39,751 nucleotides of DNA, from positions 1-39,751 of the forward strand of contig NZ_PTQW01000051.1 of NCBI RefSeq assembly GCF_004343725.1, given 5' to 3'. The stretch is from Treponema sp. J25. Its GTDB lineage: Bacteria; Spirochaetota; Spirochaetia; Treponematales; Breznakiellaceae. Shown piece by piece: positions 31,795-39,751 of this stretch (the first letter of the stretch is position 1; the number at the start of each line of letters is the position of its first letter). A model generated the notes under the pieces. That model had not been told where the DNA came from, made no database searches, and saw nothing but the letters and a program-made list of their open reading frames with translations. The translations under genes were made by a program, and so were the position numbers.

Positions 31795-32736
31795 ATGTTG
31801 AGGCTTCAACAATCAACCTACAGTAAACAGTGGGCGCTCAAAAAAGTTGTTCGACTAACCATAGGGAGTGCTCTCCTCTTGTTCTTTGTAGGGGGGGGTA
31901 TCTTGTTTGCTACCCGTTGGCGCAAAACCATAGCTACCGAACGGGCCTATATATACGAATTATGGACTAAAAGTGCCTACACCGAACTCCTTTCCTATCT
32001 TAAAAAAAAGCTTGAAAAGCATCCTTTAGATTCCTTTACTCTTTCCGTATATGGGTTTACAGCGTATCAGATGGCCATGTCTCAGCCAAGTGATCAAGAT
32101 ATGCAAACCTATCTTGATGAATGTATATGGGCATTACGAAAAATAGCCACGGTACACAATAAAAAAGACCCTGCGGTCTTGTATGTTTTAGGAAAAGCCT
32201 ACTATTACAAAGGTCCTTCTTACGCAGATCTGGCTATCACGTATCTAGAAGAGGCCCAAAGGGTTCATGCGCCTTTTAAGGATATTGCCGAATACTTAGG
32301 TATGGCCTATGCGTCGGTGAAAGATTACCGTTCTAGTATTGCAGCCCTTTCTCAGGTTCTTGAACAGACGAATAAAAGCTCAGGTTCTCCGGATCTTATC
32401 CTTCTTGCCATTGCCCGTTCTTACCTGAATCTAGAGAATTATGATCAAGCAGAAGCATACCTTTTACGCTGTGTTGAAAGCTCTCAGGATGATATAGTAA
32501 TAGAAAAGGCCCGATATGAATTAGCGCTGCTCTATCAAAAAAAGACAGAACGGGATAAGGCAATTGAACAATGTCTTGCTATTCTTGCGTTAAATGAGGA
32601 AAATGCTCAGGCTCATTTTTTGTTGGGGGATCTGTACGCCGAGGCAGGGGATCTTATTCGAGCTCGATCTGAATGGCGAAGAACCCTTCGTATAGCACCG
32701 GATCATTCTTTAGCCCGAGCGAGGCTAACGAGTTAA
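31795..32736 (+). CDS. membrane-anchored TPR protein
   Basis: A 313-residue protein with one N-terminal membrane segment ([20 protein letters not shown], about residues 22-41) and a C-terminal extracytoplasmic region of tetratricopeptide repeats. Clear repeats include [59 protein letters not shown] and [20 protein letters not shown]. It probably serves as an assembly scaffold. The same place in T. pallidum, as I recall, also holds a TPR gene upstream of mreB. ATG 31795 is chosen over the longer frame because that frame runs through the promoter. A leaderless start is likely. mreB follows after 28 bases. Confidence 0.82.
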   Translation: MLRLQQSTYSKQWALKKVVRLTIGSALLLFFVGGGILFATRWRKTIATERAYIYELWTKSAYTELLSYLKKKLEKHPLDSFTLSVYGFTAYQMAMSQPSDQDMQTYLDECIWALRKIATVHNKKDPAVLYVLGKAYYYKGPSYADLAITYLEEAQRVHAPFKDIAEYLGMAYASVKDYRSSIAALSQVLEQTNKSSGSPDLILLAIARSYLNLENYDQAEAYLLRCVESSQDDIVIEKARYELALLYQKKTERDKAIEQCLAILALNEENAQAHFLLGDLYAEAGDLIRARSEWRRTLRIAPDHSLARARLTS

Positions 32737-32764
32737 AGAGTTAAGGATTAATTTGGAGGAAACC

Positions 32765-33808
32765 ATGGCTGGTTTTAAGCTGTTCGATACGCTGTCATCT
32801 GATATTGGTATTGATCTTGGGACATGTAACACCCTTATCTACGTACGGGGAAAGGGGATTGTGATTAATGAGCCTTCGGTAGTAGCTGTTGAGCGAGGGA
32901 CCAAGCGGGTTGTGGCTGTTGGGGCCGAGGCAAAGCGAATGCTCTGGAAGACCCCGGGAGACATTATTGCCATTCGCCCTTTACGAGATGGGGTTATTGC
33001 GGATCTGGAAACCACTGAAAAGATGATCCGTTACTTTATCTCCAAAGTACTTCCACGGAACTGGTTTATCCGTCCTCGTATGGTTATTGGAGTCCCTTCC
33101 TGTATTACCGAAGTAGAACGGCGGGCCGTCGAAGAAAGCGCCTATAAGGCAGGGGCCCGGGATGTACGGGTTATTGAAGAAAGCCTTGCTGCAGCCATCG
33201 GAGCGGATATCCCTATTTTTGAACCCGCGGGGCATATGATTTGTGATATTGGAGGAGGGACCACCGAAATTTCCGTTATTTCCCTGGGGGGGATGGTTGT
33301 TACCAATGCCATTCGTCTTGGGGGCGACGAATTCGATGAAGCCATCATTAAGCACGTTCGAAGCAAACATAATCTTATCATTGGAGAACAAACGGCGGAA
33401 CGTTTAAAAATTGAAATTGGCAATGCCGCGCCGGACAAAACCATAGAAAAGGTAGAAATAAAGGGAACCGATGCGATTACCGGTCTTCCCCGTCGACTCG
33501 AAATTGATTCGGTAGAAGTGCGAGAGGCATTAAAAGAACCTATTACCCAGATTGTGGATGAGATAAAGCGAACCCTTGGACAAACTCCCCCAGAGCTTGC
33601 GGCAGATATCGTAGAACGGGGGATCGTTATGACCGGAGGAGGGGCCTTACTCAAAGGTTTACCAAAGCTTATTTCAAAGGAAACGGGAGTTCCCGTTATT
33701 CTTGCAGAACGGCCCCTCGATTGTGTTGCTCTCGGGGCAGGTAAGTATTTCGAGCTTGCTAAGGGTTTTGATAATACCCGCAGTATTTACGATAACCTGA
33801 ATAGTTAG
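32765..33808 (+). CDS. mreB: rod shape-determining protein MreB
   Basis: An actin-like filament protein that guides lateral cell-wall synthesis along the inner membrane. The 347-residue protein has the ATPase motifs [14 protein letters not shown] (phosphate 1), [16 protein letters not shown] (phosphate 2) and [15 protein letters not shown] (adenosine loop). ATG 32765 follows GGAGG at 32755-32759 by five bases. The in-frame TTG at 32753 overlaps the ribosome site and is rejected. It begins a tight run with mreC, mreD, PBP2 and rodA. Confidence 0.98.
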   Translation: MAGFKLFDTLSSDIGIDLGTCNTLIYVRGKGIVINEPSVVAVERGTKRVVAVGAEAKRMLWKTPGDIIAIRPLRDGVIADLETTEKMIRYFISKVLPRNWFIRPRMVIGVPSCITEVERRAVEESAYKAGARDVRVIEESLAAAIGADIPIFEPAGHMICDIGGGTTEISVISLGGMVVTNAIRLGGDEFDEAIIKHVRSKHNLIIGEQTAERLKIEIGNAAPDKTIEKVEIKGTDAITGLPRRLEIDSVEVREALKEPITQIVDEIKRTLGQTPPELAADIVERGIVMTGGGALLKGLPKLISKETGVPVILAERPLDCVALGAGKYFELAKGFDNTRSIYDNLNS

Positions 33809-33827
33809 GATTTAGGGCTAAGGTAAT

Positions 33828-34679
33828 ATGAAGAAGCCGTCTCGGCTTGTGCCGACTACCCTTTATGTTTTTGTAGGATTAACAGGTTTTTCGTTTTTAC
33901 TACTTCTCTTTTCGGCACGGAGTTTTTTTGTTGATTTTCGAGAGATAGGGTTTTCTACTTTTTCTGGGGTGCGGAATATTGTACATAAGGCGACTAATTT
34001 TGTTTCCGAAACAATAAAATCAGTACAGGAATTAGGGAATTTAAAAAAAGAATACCTTGCGCTCCTCGAAAAAGTTGAAGAATATGAACGAATTCAACGA
34101 GATAGTGTATATATTAAACGAGAAAATGAACAGCTTAAAGAACTGCTTGGTTTTAGCAAAACCATACCGTATCGTTATTTTGTAGCCGAAATCATCGGTA
34201 AAGAACCAGATAATCTATTTTCAAGTTTTGTAGTTAATAAAGGAACGACCGAGGGTATTAAAAAAAATATGGCAGTTATTGCATACCAGGACGGCGAGCG
34301 AGGATTGGTGGGGAAGGTTATTCAGGTAGGACTTCATGAAAGTCTTGTGATGCCTATATATGATAGTAATTCTTTTGTTTCTTCCCGTTTGTTGGATAGT
34401 CGTTATGAGGGTATTGTAAATGGGCAAGGAAGTGCGCAGAAAACAGTGGTTATGCGGTATGTAAAAAAACGCGCAAAAGATGAAATTCAAATTGGCAGCA
34501 TGGTTATTACCAGTGGCTTAAGTGACATATATCCCCCGGACATACCTATCGGACGGGTAGAACGAATGATTATTCAAGATTACGAAACTTCAATCACTCT
34601 GGAACTGGCACCGGTTATCGATTTTTCCAAACTTGAATACGTATTTATCGTGGATAAAGGGGTGGGGGGAGACCAATGA
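33828..34679 (+). CDS. mreC: rod shape-determining protein MreC
   Basis: A bitopic membrane protein that links MreB to the cell-wall enzymes. The 283-residue protein has one N-terminal membrane segment (LYVFVGLTGFSFLLLLF), a coiled coil at about residues 65-108 (LGNLKKEYLALLEKVEEYER), and the beta-barrel region with AEIIGKEPDNLFSSFVVNKG, GLVGKVIQVG, VITSGLSDIYPPDIPIG and YVFIVDKG. Domain order and length are normal. It overlaps mreD in ATGA. Confidence 0.95.
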   Translation: MKKPSRLVPTTLYVFVGLTGFSFLLLLFSARSFFVDFREIGFSTFSGVRNIVHKATNFVSETIKSVQELGNLKKEYLALLEKVEEYERIQRDSVYIKRENEQLKELLGFSKTIPYRYFVAEIIGKEPDNLFSSFVVNKGTTEGIKKNMAVIAYQDGERGLVGKVIQVGLHESLVMPIYDSNSFVSSRLLDSRYEGIVNGQGSAQKTVVMRYVKKRAKDEIQIGSMVITSGLSDIYPPDIPIGRVERMIIQDYETSITLELAPVIDFSKLEYVFIVDKGVGGDQ

Positions 34680-35182
34680 TTAAACCTATTATCTGGTCCA
34701 CGGTTTTTACCTTTATAGCAGCCATATTACAGTCTACTATAATAAGTAAATTCACTTTTATATCTGTTATTCCAGATCTCACTTTAATCATTCTTGTGTA
34801 TATTGCTTTTTCGAATGGAACTATGGTTGGTCAGGTGTCAGGTTTTAGTTCAGGGCTTATTCTGGATTTTTTTACGGCTGCACCTCTTGGATATAATATG
34901 CTTATTCGAACAATAGTAGGATTTTTAGTTGGTCTCTTGAATGGTTCTGTGTACTTGGATATTTTTATTTTCCCCATACTCCTTACAGGAGTGACAACAA
35001 TATTAAAGGCTATAGTGGTATTCTTTTTACATATTCTTTTTTCTGGTATGCTTCCCTTTTATCGAATTACGGAACCTGTTTTTTGGATAGAGCTTTTAGT
35101 GAATATGGTTTTAGCTCCCTTTGTTTTTTCTTTTTTAAAGTTGTTTAAAAAGATCCTTGTGGTTCCCAGGAATGTATTGTAA
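34676..35182 (+). CDS. mreD: rod shape-determining protein MreD
   Basis: A small membrane partner of MreC. The 168-residue protein has about five membrane segments and the family-like PDLTLIILVYIAFSNGTMVG and GFSSGLILDFFTAAPLGYN sequences, where the D-x-x-T-A-x-P-L-G pattern is typical. It sits between mreC (overlap ATGA) and the PBP2 gene (overlap TAATG). Assignment rests on both motif and position. Confidence 0.92.
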   Translation: MIKPIIWSTVFTFIAAILQSTIISKFTFISVIPDLTLIILVYIAFSNGTMVGQVSGFSSGLILDFFTAAPLGYNMLIRTIVGFLVGLLNGSVYLDIFIFPILLTGVTTILKAIVVFFLHILFSGMLPFYRITEPVFWIELLVNMVLAPFVFSFLKLFKKILVVPRNVL

Positions 35183-37059
35183 TGGCTTTACCAATTAATG
35201 TTAAGGCAGAGCGTCCTGTTAAAAGAATAGAAGTTCTAAAATATCTTTTTATTACTATTTTTTCTCTTTATGCGTTGCGCTTGTTTTTCATACAGGGAAT
35301 TCTAGGGGAATTGTATCGACAACAGGCTGCTACTATTACACGACGGGTTATTACTATTCCTGCTCAGCGGGGCGAAATTTATGACCGCAATTATAATCAA
35401 CCTATAGTATTAAATGTTGACTCTTTTAGTGTTTCTATTATCCCTGCAGAAATTCCCAAAGGTTCTTTCCAGCAAGTGGTAGAACGGATTTCCGGAATTA
35501 TAGGGATTTCTAAAGATATAATTAACACGAAGGTCCCACCTTCTTACTATCACCTTTATCAACCAATTGAAATAGCTACAAATGTCTCCTACGAAGCTAT
35601 TGTTTCTCTAGCTGAACATGCGGATGAATTGCCAGGAGTTACCTGGCAATCGAAGCCAATACGAAATTATGTTGATACGGGAAGTCTTTCCCATGTTATT
35701 GGATATGTAGGAGAAATTACGCGAGAAGAACTCAAACTGCTTTATAATAAAGGTTATGCCCAGGGTGATATTATTGGGAAAGCGGGAATAGAAAAACAGT
35801 ACGATGAAATATTGCGAGGGAAAAACGGAAAAATCATTAAGACCGTTGATGTACGGGAGCGAAATATCTCTCAAAAAGAGGGGGAGCTCACGGACCCACC
35901 AATTTCTGGTAAAAATCTAGTCCTCACTATTGATAGAAACATTCAGACTCTTACCGAAAAGGCCCTTGGCCCACGGATGGGAGCGGCGGTAGTGCTTAAG
36001 CCGGCAAGTGGAGAAGTCCTTGCCATGGTCTCTTATCCCTGGTATGACCCTAATATTTTTAATCGAAATGACAAAGGCCAATTGTATCAGAATCTCCTTG
36101 CTGATCCTAACCGGCCCCTCGTGAATCGGGCTATTCAATCGAGTTATCCGCCAGCATCTACTTTTAAAATTATAATGACCGCTGCTATCTTAAATGAAAA
36201 GGTTTTCCCCCTTGATAAAAAGGTCCTTTGCGAGGGAGAGATATATTATGGAGATAGATCCTGGAGGTGCTGGGTTAGAAAGCCAGGCCACGGTTATTTA
36301 AATCTTCAGCAAGCTCTGGCGCAGTCGTGTGATATTTATTACTGGAACGTGGTACGAGATTATCTTGGAATAGAGCGAGTTGTTCAGTATGCCCGAGATT
36401 TTGGTCTAGGAGAATTAACAAATATAGATCTTCCAGGAGAGACCCCAGGGTTTGTTCCTACACCCCAGTGGAAAGAGCGACGGTTTCATGAAAAGTGGCT
36501 TGGCGGTGATACGATGAATATGTCTATCGGCCAGGGATTTACTTTGATAACCCCTTTACAAATGGCAAATATGGTAGCCATGTTGATAAATAATGGTGTT
36601 ATATATGAACCCCATCTTTTAAAAGAAGTACGGGATCCTATTTCTGGAGCAATTGTGAAAAAAGTACAACCGACTATTCTTCATAAAAGCGAGGAGATTA
36701 GCGAAGAAACATTTAAAACAACCCGGGAGTATATGCGTACCGTTGTTACTGAAGGAACAGCTCGTTTCCCTCTTAATATTAAGACAGTCCAGATTGCAGC
36801 TAAAACAGGAACCGCCGAAGTAGGCCTCGCGGATCGCTGGCATTCATGGCTTGTTGCCTATGGTCCGTATAATGCTACTAATCCGGAGGATCAGGTGGTG
36901 GTTGCTGTTATTGTAGAAGCATCAAATCCCTGGGAATGGTGGGCAACCTATGCTACAGGAATTATCTTTCAGGGAATATTTGCCAATCAAACCTACGAAG
37001 AAGCAGTGCAAGCTTTGGGATTCCAGCATATTACCACTATGAGAGAGCGAAGAGAATGA
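35182..37059 (+). CDS. mrdA: penicillin-binding protein 2 (elongation transpeptidase)
   Basis: A class B PBP that cross-links peptidoglycan during elongation. The 625-residue protein has an N-terminal membrane anchor (YLFITIFSLYALRLFFIQ). The dimerisation domain begins with PAQRGEIYDRN, and the transpeptidase domain has S-x-x-K as STFK with Ser326, SCD at 382-384 and KTG at 541-543. VDVRERNISQKEGE lies between them. The length is normal. A TAATG overlap with mreD and an ATGA overlap with rodA give complete coupling of the set. Its partner glycosyltransferase RodA is encoded next. Confidence 0.96.
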   Translation: MALPINVKAERPVKRIEVLKYLFITIFSLYALRLFFIQGILGELYRQQAATITRRVITIPAQRGEIYDRNYNQPIVLNVDSFSVSIIPAEIPKGSFQQVVERISGIIGISKDIINTKVPPSYYHLYQPIEIATNVSYEAIVSLAEHADELPGVTWQSKPIRNYVDTGSLSHVIGYVGEITREELKLLYNKGYAQGDIIGKAGIEKQYDEILRGKNGKIIKTVDVRERNISQKEGELTDPPISGKNLVLTIDRNIQTLTEKALGPRMGAAVVLKPASGEVLAMVSYPWYDPNIFNRNDKGQLYQNLLADPNRPLVNRAIQSSYPPASTFKIIMTAAILNEKVFPLDKKVLCEGEIYYGDRSWRCWVRKPGHGYLNLQQALAQSCDIYYWNVVRDYLGIERVVQYARDFGLGELTNIDLPGETPGFVPTPQWKERRFHEKWLGGDTMNMSIGQGFTLITPLQMANMVAMLINNGVIYEPHLLKEVRDPISGAIVKKVQPTILHKSEEISEETFKTTREYMRTVVTEGTARFPLNIKTVQIAAKTGTAEVGLADRWHSWLVAYGPYNATNPEDQVVVAVIVEASNPWEWWATYATGIIFQGIFANQTYEEAVQALGFQHITTMRERRE

Positions 37060-38366
37060 ACGTAAAAAGACTTGGGGAGATGGATTTCCCCTTATTGCTC
37101 AGTGCTGTGGCCCTCATAATTCTTGGAGTTATGTTTGTTTTTTCTGCGGGAGTCACGTCGACGGGAGATATTGTTTCCACAGAATATATTCGTCAAATTA
37201 TTTGGGCTGTTTTAAGTATTGTAGTGTGTCTTGTGTTATCCCTTGTAGACTATCGAAGAATTTATGACTTTGTAGAGTATATTTACTTTTTCTTTTTATT
37301 ACTGATTCTATATACCGCTGTATTTGGGAAGGTTGTCAATGGGGCACGGGCGTGGCTTGGTATCGGGTCTTTTGGTATTCAACCTTCAGAGTTTATGAAA
37401 ATTGCTACCATTCTCTATCTTGCCAAATATCTTGATTCCAGTGGGCGGGAAGCTGACGAAACCCATCGTTTTATAATTTCTGCTCTTATTATATTTGTTC
37501 CCGTGGCTATCATATTATTGCAGCCGGATCTAGGGACTGCTCTAGTTTTTATACCCATTTTTCTTTTTATGTCGTATATTGCAGGTATTCGTCTTACCTA
37601 TATTTTATATGTTGCCTTTTTTATTGCAGGCACAGGTATCTTAACAGTTCTTCCTCTTTGGCAATCATATATATTAAAGAGTAGCTATCCTTTTATTAAT
37701 GCCCTTTCTAATACAAAAGTTGATTTTCTGCTTATTGGCCTTTTTGCTATTATTTGTGTGCTATCAATCTTTGGGTACCTACGATATCGAAAACGGTATT
37801 TTTATTGGATTGCCTATATTTTCTCTGGGTTGGCCGGTTCATTTTTATTTTCATTTATAGCTCGCCATGTTTTAAAAGAATATCAGATTATGCGGCTTTT
37901 AGTCTTTCTTGATCCTTCTATCGATCCCCGTGGAGCAGGATGGAATATTATCCAATCGATTACTGCAATCGGATCTGGAGGAATTCTTGGGAAAGGGTTC
38001 CTACAAGGAACGCAAAGTCATTATCGATACCTTCCTCAGCAGAGCACGGATTTTATTTTTTCTATTTTTTCTGAAGAGATGGGATTCATTGGTGGTATAG
38101 TACTTTTCCTTTTATTTCTTGTTATTCTTATACGGTGTACTACTCTTATGAAAACCACTTCTGATCCCTTTGGTTCATATGTTGCAAGCGGAATATCTGC
38201 GGTTATTTTCTTTCATTTCGTTATCAATGTAGGAATGGCAATGGGAATTATGCCTATTACCGGTATCCCTCTTATTTTTCTTTCTTATGGTGGTTCTTCT
38301 CTTCTTGCCACTATGATAGGTATAGGTATTTTGCAGAGTATTTATATTCGTCGTTTTGAACATTAA
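37056..38366 (+). CDS. rodA: peptidoglycan glycosyltransferase RodA
   Basis: A SEDS-family polymerase that joins lipid II into glycan strands with PBP2. The 436-residue protein has about ten or more membrane segments. GIGSFGIQPSEFMKIATILY, LLQPDLGTALVFIP, GGILGKGFLQGTQSHYRYLP and STDFIFSIFSEEMGFIGG are family motifs; the aspartate of TDFIF is the likely catalytic residue. It is about 65 residues longer than E. coli RodA, with extra hydrophobic sequence near residues 205-270. ATG 37056 overlaps the PBP2 stop in ATGA. A longer frame from 36936 is only a shadow of the PBP2 gene. Confidence 0.94.
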   Translation: MNVKRLGEMDFPLLLSAVALIILGVMFVFSAGVTSTGDIVSTEYIRQIIWAVLSIVVCLVLSLVDYRRIYDFVEYIYFFFLLLILYTAVFGKVVNGARAWLGIGSFGIQPSEFMKIATILYLAKYLDSSGREADETHRFIISALIIFVPVAIILLQPDLGTALVFIPIFLFMSYIAGIRLTYILYVAFFIAGTGILTVLPLWQSYILKSSYPFINALSNTKVDFLLIGLFAIICVLSIFGYLRYRKRYFYWIAYIFSGLAGSFLFSFIARHVLKEYQIMRLLVFLDPSIDPRGAGWNIIQSITAIGSGGILGKGFLQGTQSHYRYLPQQSTDFIFSIFSEEMGFIGGIVLFLLFLVILIRCTTLMKTTSDPFGSYVASGISAVIFFHFVINVGMAMGIMPITGIPLIFLSYGGSSLLATMIGIGILQSIYIRRFEH

Positions 38367-38376
38367 GATTTATTGT

Positions 38377-39744
38377 ATGCGTATACATCCTCTTTCTGAT
38401 CTTGGTAGTGATTTATTGAATATTGAAAAACCAGGACGTTATGTCGGTGGTGAATTTGGCATATATCGAAAAGAAGACGCTGATTTCACCATGGCCATTG
38501 CATTTCCCGATCTTTATGAGATTGGGATGTCTAATCAGGCAATTAGAATTTTATATAACCATTTAAATCGTATAGAAGGGGTTTCCTGTGATCGGGTTTT
38601 TTGTCCTGCCCCCGATTTTGAAGAGCTCCTTAAAAAACGAGAGATACCTCTATACACTCTTGATCGAGGGATTCCGCTGTATGACCTCGATATGATCGGT
38701 TTTTCCCTTGGGTATGAGCTCGGAATTACGGGAGTACTCACTATTCTACAAAGTGGAAAAATACCCGTTTTAAAGAAAGAACGAAGTGAAAAAGACCCCA
38801 TTATTATCATGGGTGGACCTGCGGTATCCAATCCGAGCCCTTATGAGTCTTTTATTGATGCTTTCTGGATTGGTGAAGCGGAAAATAATTTCTTTAAATT
38901 GGTGAAAGTATTAAGAGACCATAAGAAAAAGGGAGCTTCTAAAAAAGATTTGCTTGCAATTTTATGGGACTGTAAACATATCTGGATGCCTGGAAAAACA
39001 GCGGTTAGATCTATTTATACGACTTTTGGCAAAAATGACCGAGTTGTTGTGCCGGTTTTTCCTGTTCCCAATATAAAAATAGTTCAAGACCATGGGGCAG
39101 TAGAAATCATGCGAGGCTGTCCTAACGGGTGTCGTTTTTGTCATGCTGGAATTTGGTATCGTCCCATGAGACAAAAAGACGCAGATGCTATAGTTGATGA
39201 AGTAAAAGAATTCATTCAGAAGGGGGGATATCGAGAAATTACCCTTTCCTCGCTTTCTTCGGGGGACTATCAAGGTATTGATGAACTCCTTTTTGCATTA
39301 AACACTACGTATAAGCATCGTTATATTTCGTTTCAATTACCGTCGCTTAAGGTTTCAAGTTTTTCCTTACCACTGTTAGAACAAATTGCAGAAACAAGGA
39401 AAAGCGGCCTTACCTTTGCGGTGGAAACCCCTTATCAACATTGGCAATGGTCCCTTAACAAAGAAGTAACCTGTGAAAGTGTTATTGCGATTCTTAAAGA
39501 AGCAAAAAATCATGGTTGGCGTTCAGCAAAATTTTATTTTATGATAGGTCTTCCCGTTGGAGACTATGAAGAAGGGTACGAGTACAACAAAGAGGAAGAA
39601 GCTATTGTCGATTTTATTACGTCTATTGTTAGAGCCGTCAAAATGGAAATACATATCAATGTGGGGACCTTTGTTCCTAAGCCGCATACTCCTTATCAAT
39701 GGGTCGCCCAGATTAGTTCTTCTTTAGCGGAAGGGCACCTCTAA
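38377..39744 (+). CDS. B12-binding-domain radical SAM protein (TIGR03960-like), apparently short
   Basis: A 455-residue protein of the radical SAM group with an N-terminal B12-binding-like domain (MAIAFPDLYEIGMSNQAIRI, VSCDRVFCPAPDFEELL, IIIMGGPAVSNPSPYESFID). The radical SAM cluster is RGCPNGCRFCHAG (C-x3-C-x2-C), followed by REITLSSLSSGDYQGI and ETPYQHWQWSLNKEVT. The family usually continues for roughly another hundred residues after the FVPKPHTPYQW motif, but here the frame ends 13 residues later, seven bases before the window ends. The start is uncertain: ATG 38377 lacks a ribosome site, and a TTG at 38356 lies inside rodA. The reaction is unknown; relatives are often near tRNA or ribosome genes. 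Confidence 0.82.
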   Translation: MRIHPLSDLGSDLLNIEKPGRYVGGEFGIYRKEDADFTMAIAFPDLYEIGMSNQAIRILYNHLNRIEGVSCDRVFCPAPDFEELLKKREIPLYTLDRGIPLYDLDMIGFSLGYELGITGVLTILQSGKIPVLKKERSEKDPIIIMGGPAVSNPSPYESFIDAFWIGEAENNFFKLVKVLRDHKKKGASKKDLLAILWDCKHIWMPGKTAVRSIYTTFGKNDRVVVPVFPVPNIKIVQDHGAVEIMRGCPNGCRFCHAGIWYRPMRQKDADAIVDEVKEFIQKGGYREITLSSLSSGDYQGIDELLFALNTTYKHRYISFQLPSLKVSSFSLPLLEQIAETRKSGLTFAVETPYQHWQWSLNKEVTCESVIAILKEAKNHGWRSAKFYFMIGLPVGDYEEGYEYNKEEEAIVDFITSIVRAVKMEIHINVGTFVPKPHTPYQWVAQISSSLAEGHL

Positions 39745-39751
39745 AAACCGC

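Noticed and set aside
33142-33654. Long - strand frame opposite mreB
   Set aside because: Serine-rich antisense shadow of a strongly conserved gene.
36936-37055. Upstream extension of rodA
   Set aside because: It is the PBP2 gene read in another frame; ATG 37056 overlaps the PBP2 stop and starts at the normal RodA N-terminus.
1-39751. CRISPR arrays, insertion sequences, integrase genes
   Set aside because: I saw no regularly spaced repeats, transposase or integrase motifs, so the AT-rich cassette and vapBC insertion have no visible mobilising enzyme here.

Overview
The window looks like a chromosomal segment of a free-living or gut-type spirochaete of the Treponema/Spirochaeta group. The evidence is gene order and protein style: a dnaG-rpoD-zinc-ribbon-rnpB-TPR-mreBCD-PBP2-rodA block that, as I recall it, parallels the T. 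pallidum TP0492-TP0501 region, plus several lipoproteins and secreted proteins I can place in no named family. Host-like genes are moderately GC-rich (37 of 60 bases are G/C at 11521-11580). No species call is possible from sequence reading alone.

Layout. (1) 1-1300: a 5'-truncated AAA-ATPase/PD-(D/E)XK nuclease gene, then a leader with a candidate promoter and a long hairpin. (2) 1301-12791: a surface-polysaccharide locus, all on the + strand and tightly packed or overlapping: Wzx flippase, UDP-galactopyranose mutase (glf), a GT-B-like glycosyltransferase, a GT2 galactofuranosyltransferase-like enzyme, an asparagine-synthase-type amidotransferase, a DUF616-type transferase, a GT2 rhamnosyltransferase-like enzyme, a DUF1972/GT4 rhamnosyltransferase-like enzyme, then rfbA-rfbC-rfbD. 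From inside wzx (about base 1900) to just before rfbA (10475) the DNA is extremely AT-rich, so a foreign glycan cassette appears to be embedded between host-like flanks. (3) 12792-14721: a vapBC toxin-antitoxin module with its own promoter and palindromic operator, a decayed reading frame and an alpha/beta hydrolase, which together separate rfbB (14756-15856) from rfbACD. (4) 15891-18128: a secreted protein, a strong bidirectional terminator, and two exported proteins on the - strand. (5) 18357-28700: housekeeping genes: coaD, rpmF-acpP-rnc, cca, thiamine pyrophosphokinase, a HIT hydrolase, a membrane protein with an AroH chorismate mutase, tRNA-Thr and tRNA-Tyr, a YkgJ-like cysteine-cluster protein, an MBL-fold hydrolase, mltG and dnaG. 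(6) 28702-39751: rpoD, a CdsZ-like zinc-ribbon protein, RNase P RNA, a TPR membrane protein, mreB-mreC-mreD-PBP2-rodA, and a B12/radical SAM protein at the right edge.

How it works together: RfbABCD make dTDP-L-rhamnose and Glf makes UDP-galactofuranose. The transferases would build a rhamnose/galactofuranose-containing repeat, AsnB may amidate an acidic sugar, and Wzx would flip the lipid-linked unit. No Wzy polymerase, ligase or initiating transferase is visible. The right half links replication and transcription initiation (dnaG, rpoD) with cell-wall elongation (mltG, mreBCD, PBP2, RodA).

I did not find a clearly new multi-gene system. The most interesting observations are a recurrent leaderless-mRNA promoter layout at four genes (coaD, cca, the HIT gene and the TPR gene), the composition breakpoint inside wzx, and the vapBC/hydrolase insertion into the rml genes. 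A palindrome centred on the coaD -10 box, a U-U mismatch in the tRNA-Thr anticodon stem, and an apparently premature end of the radical SAM gene are smaller leads.
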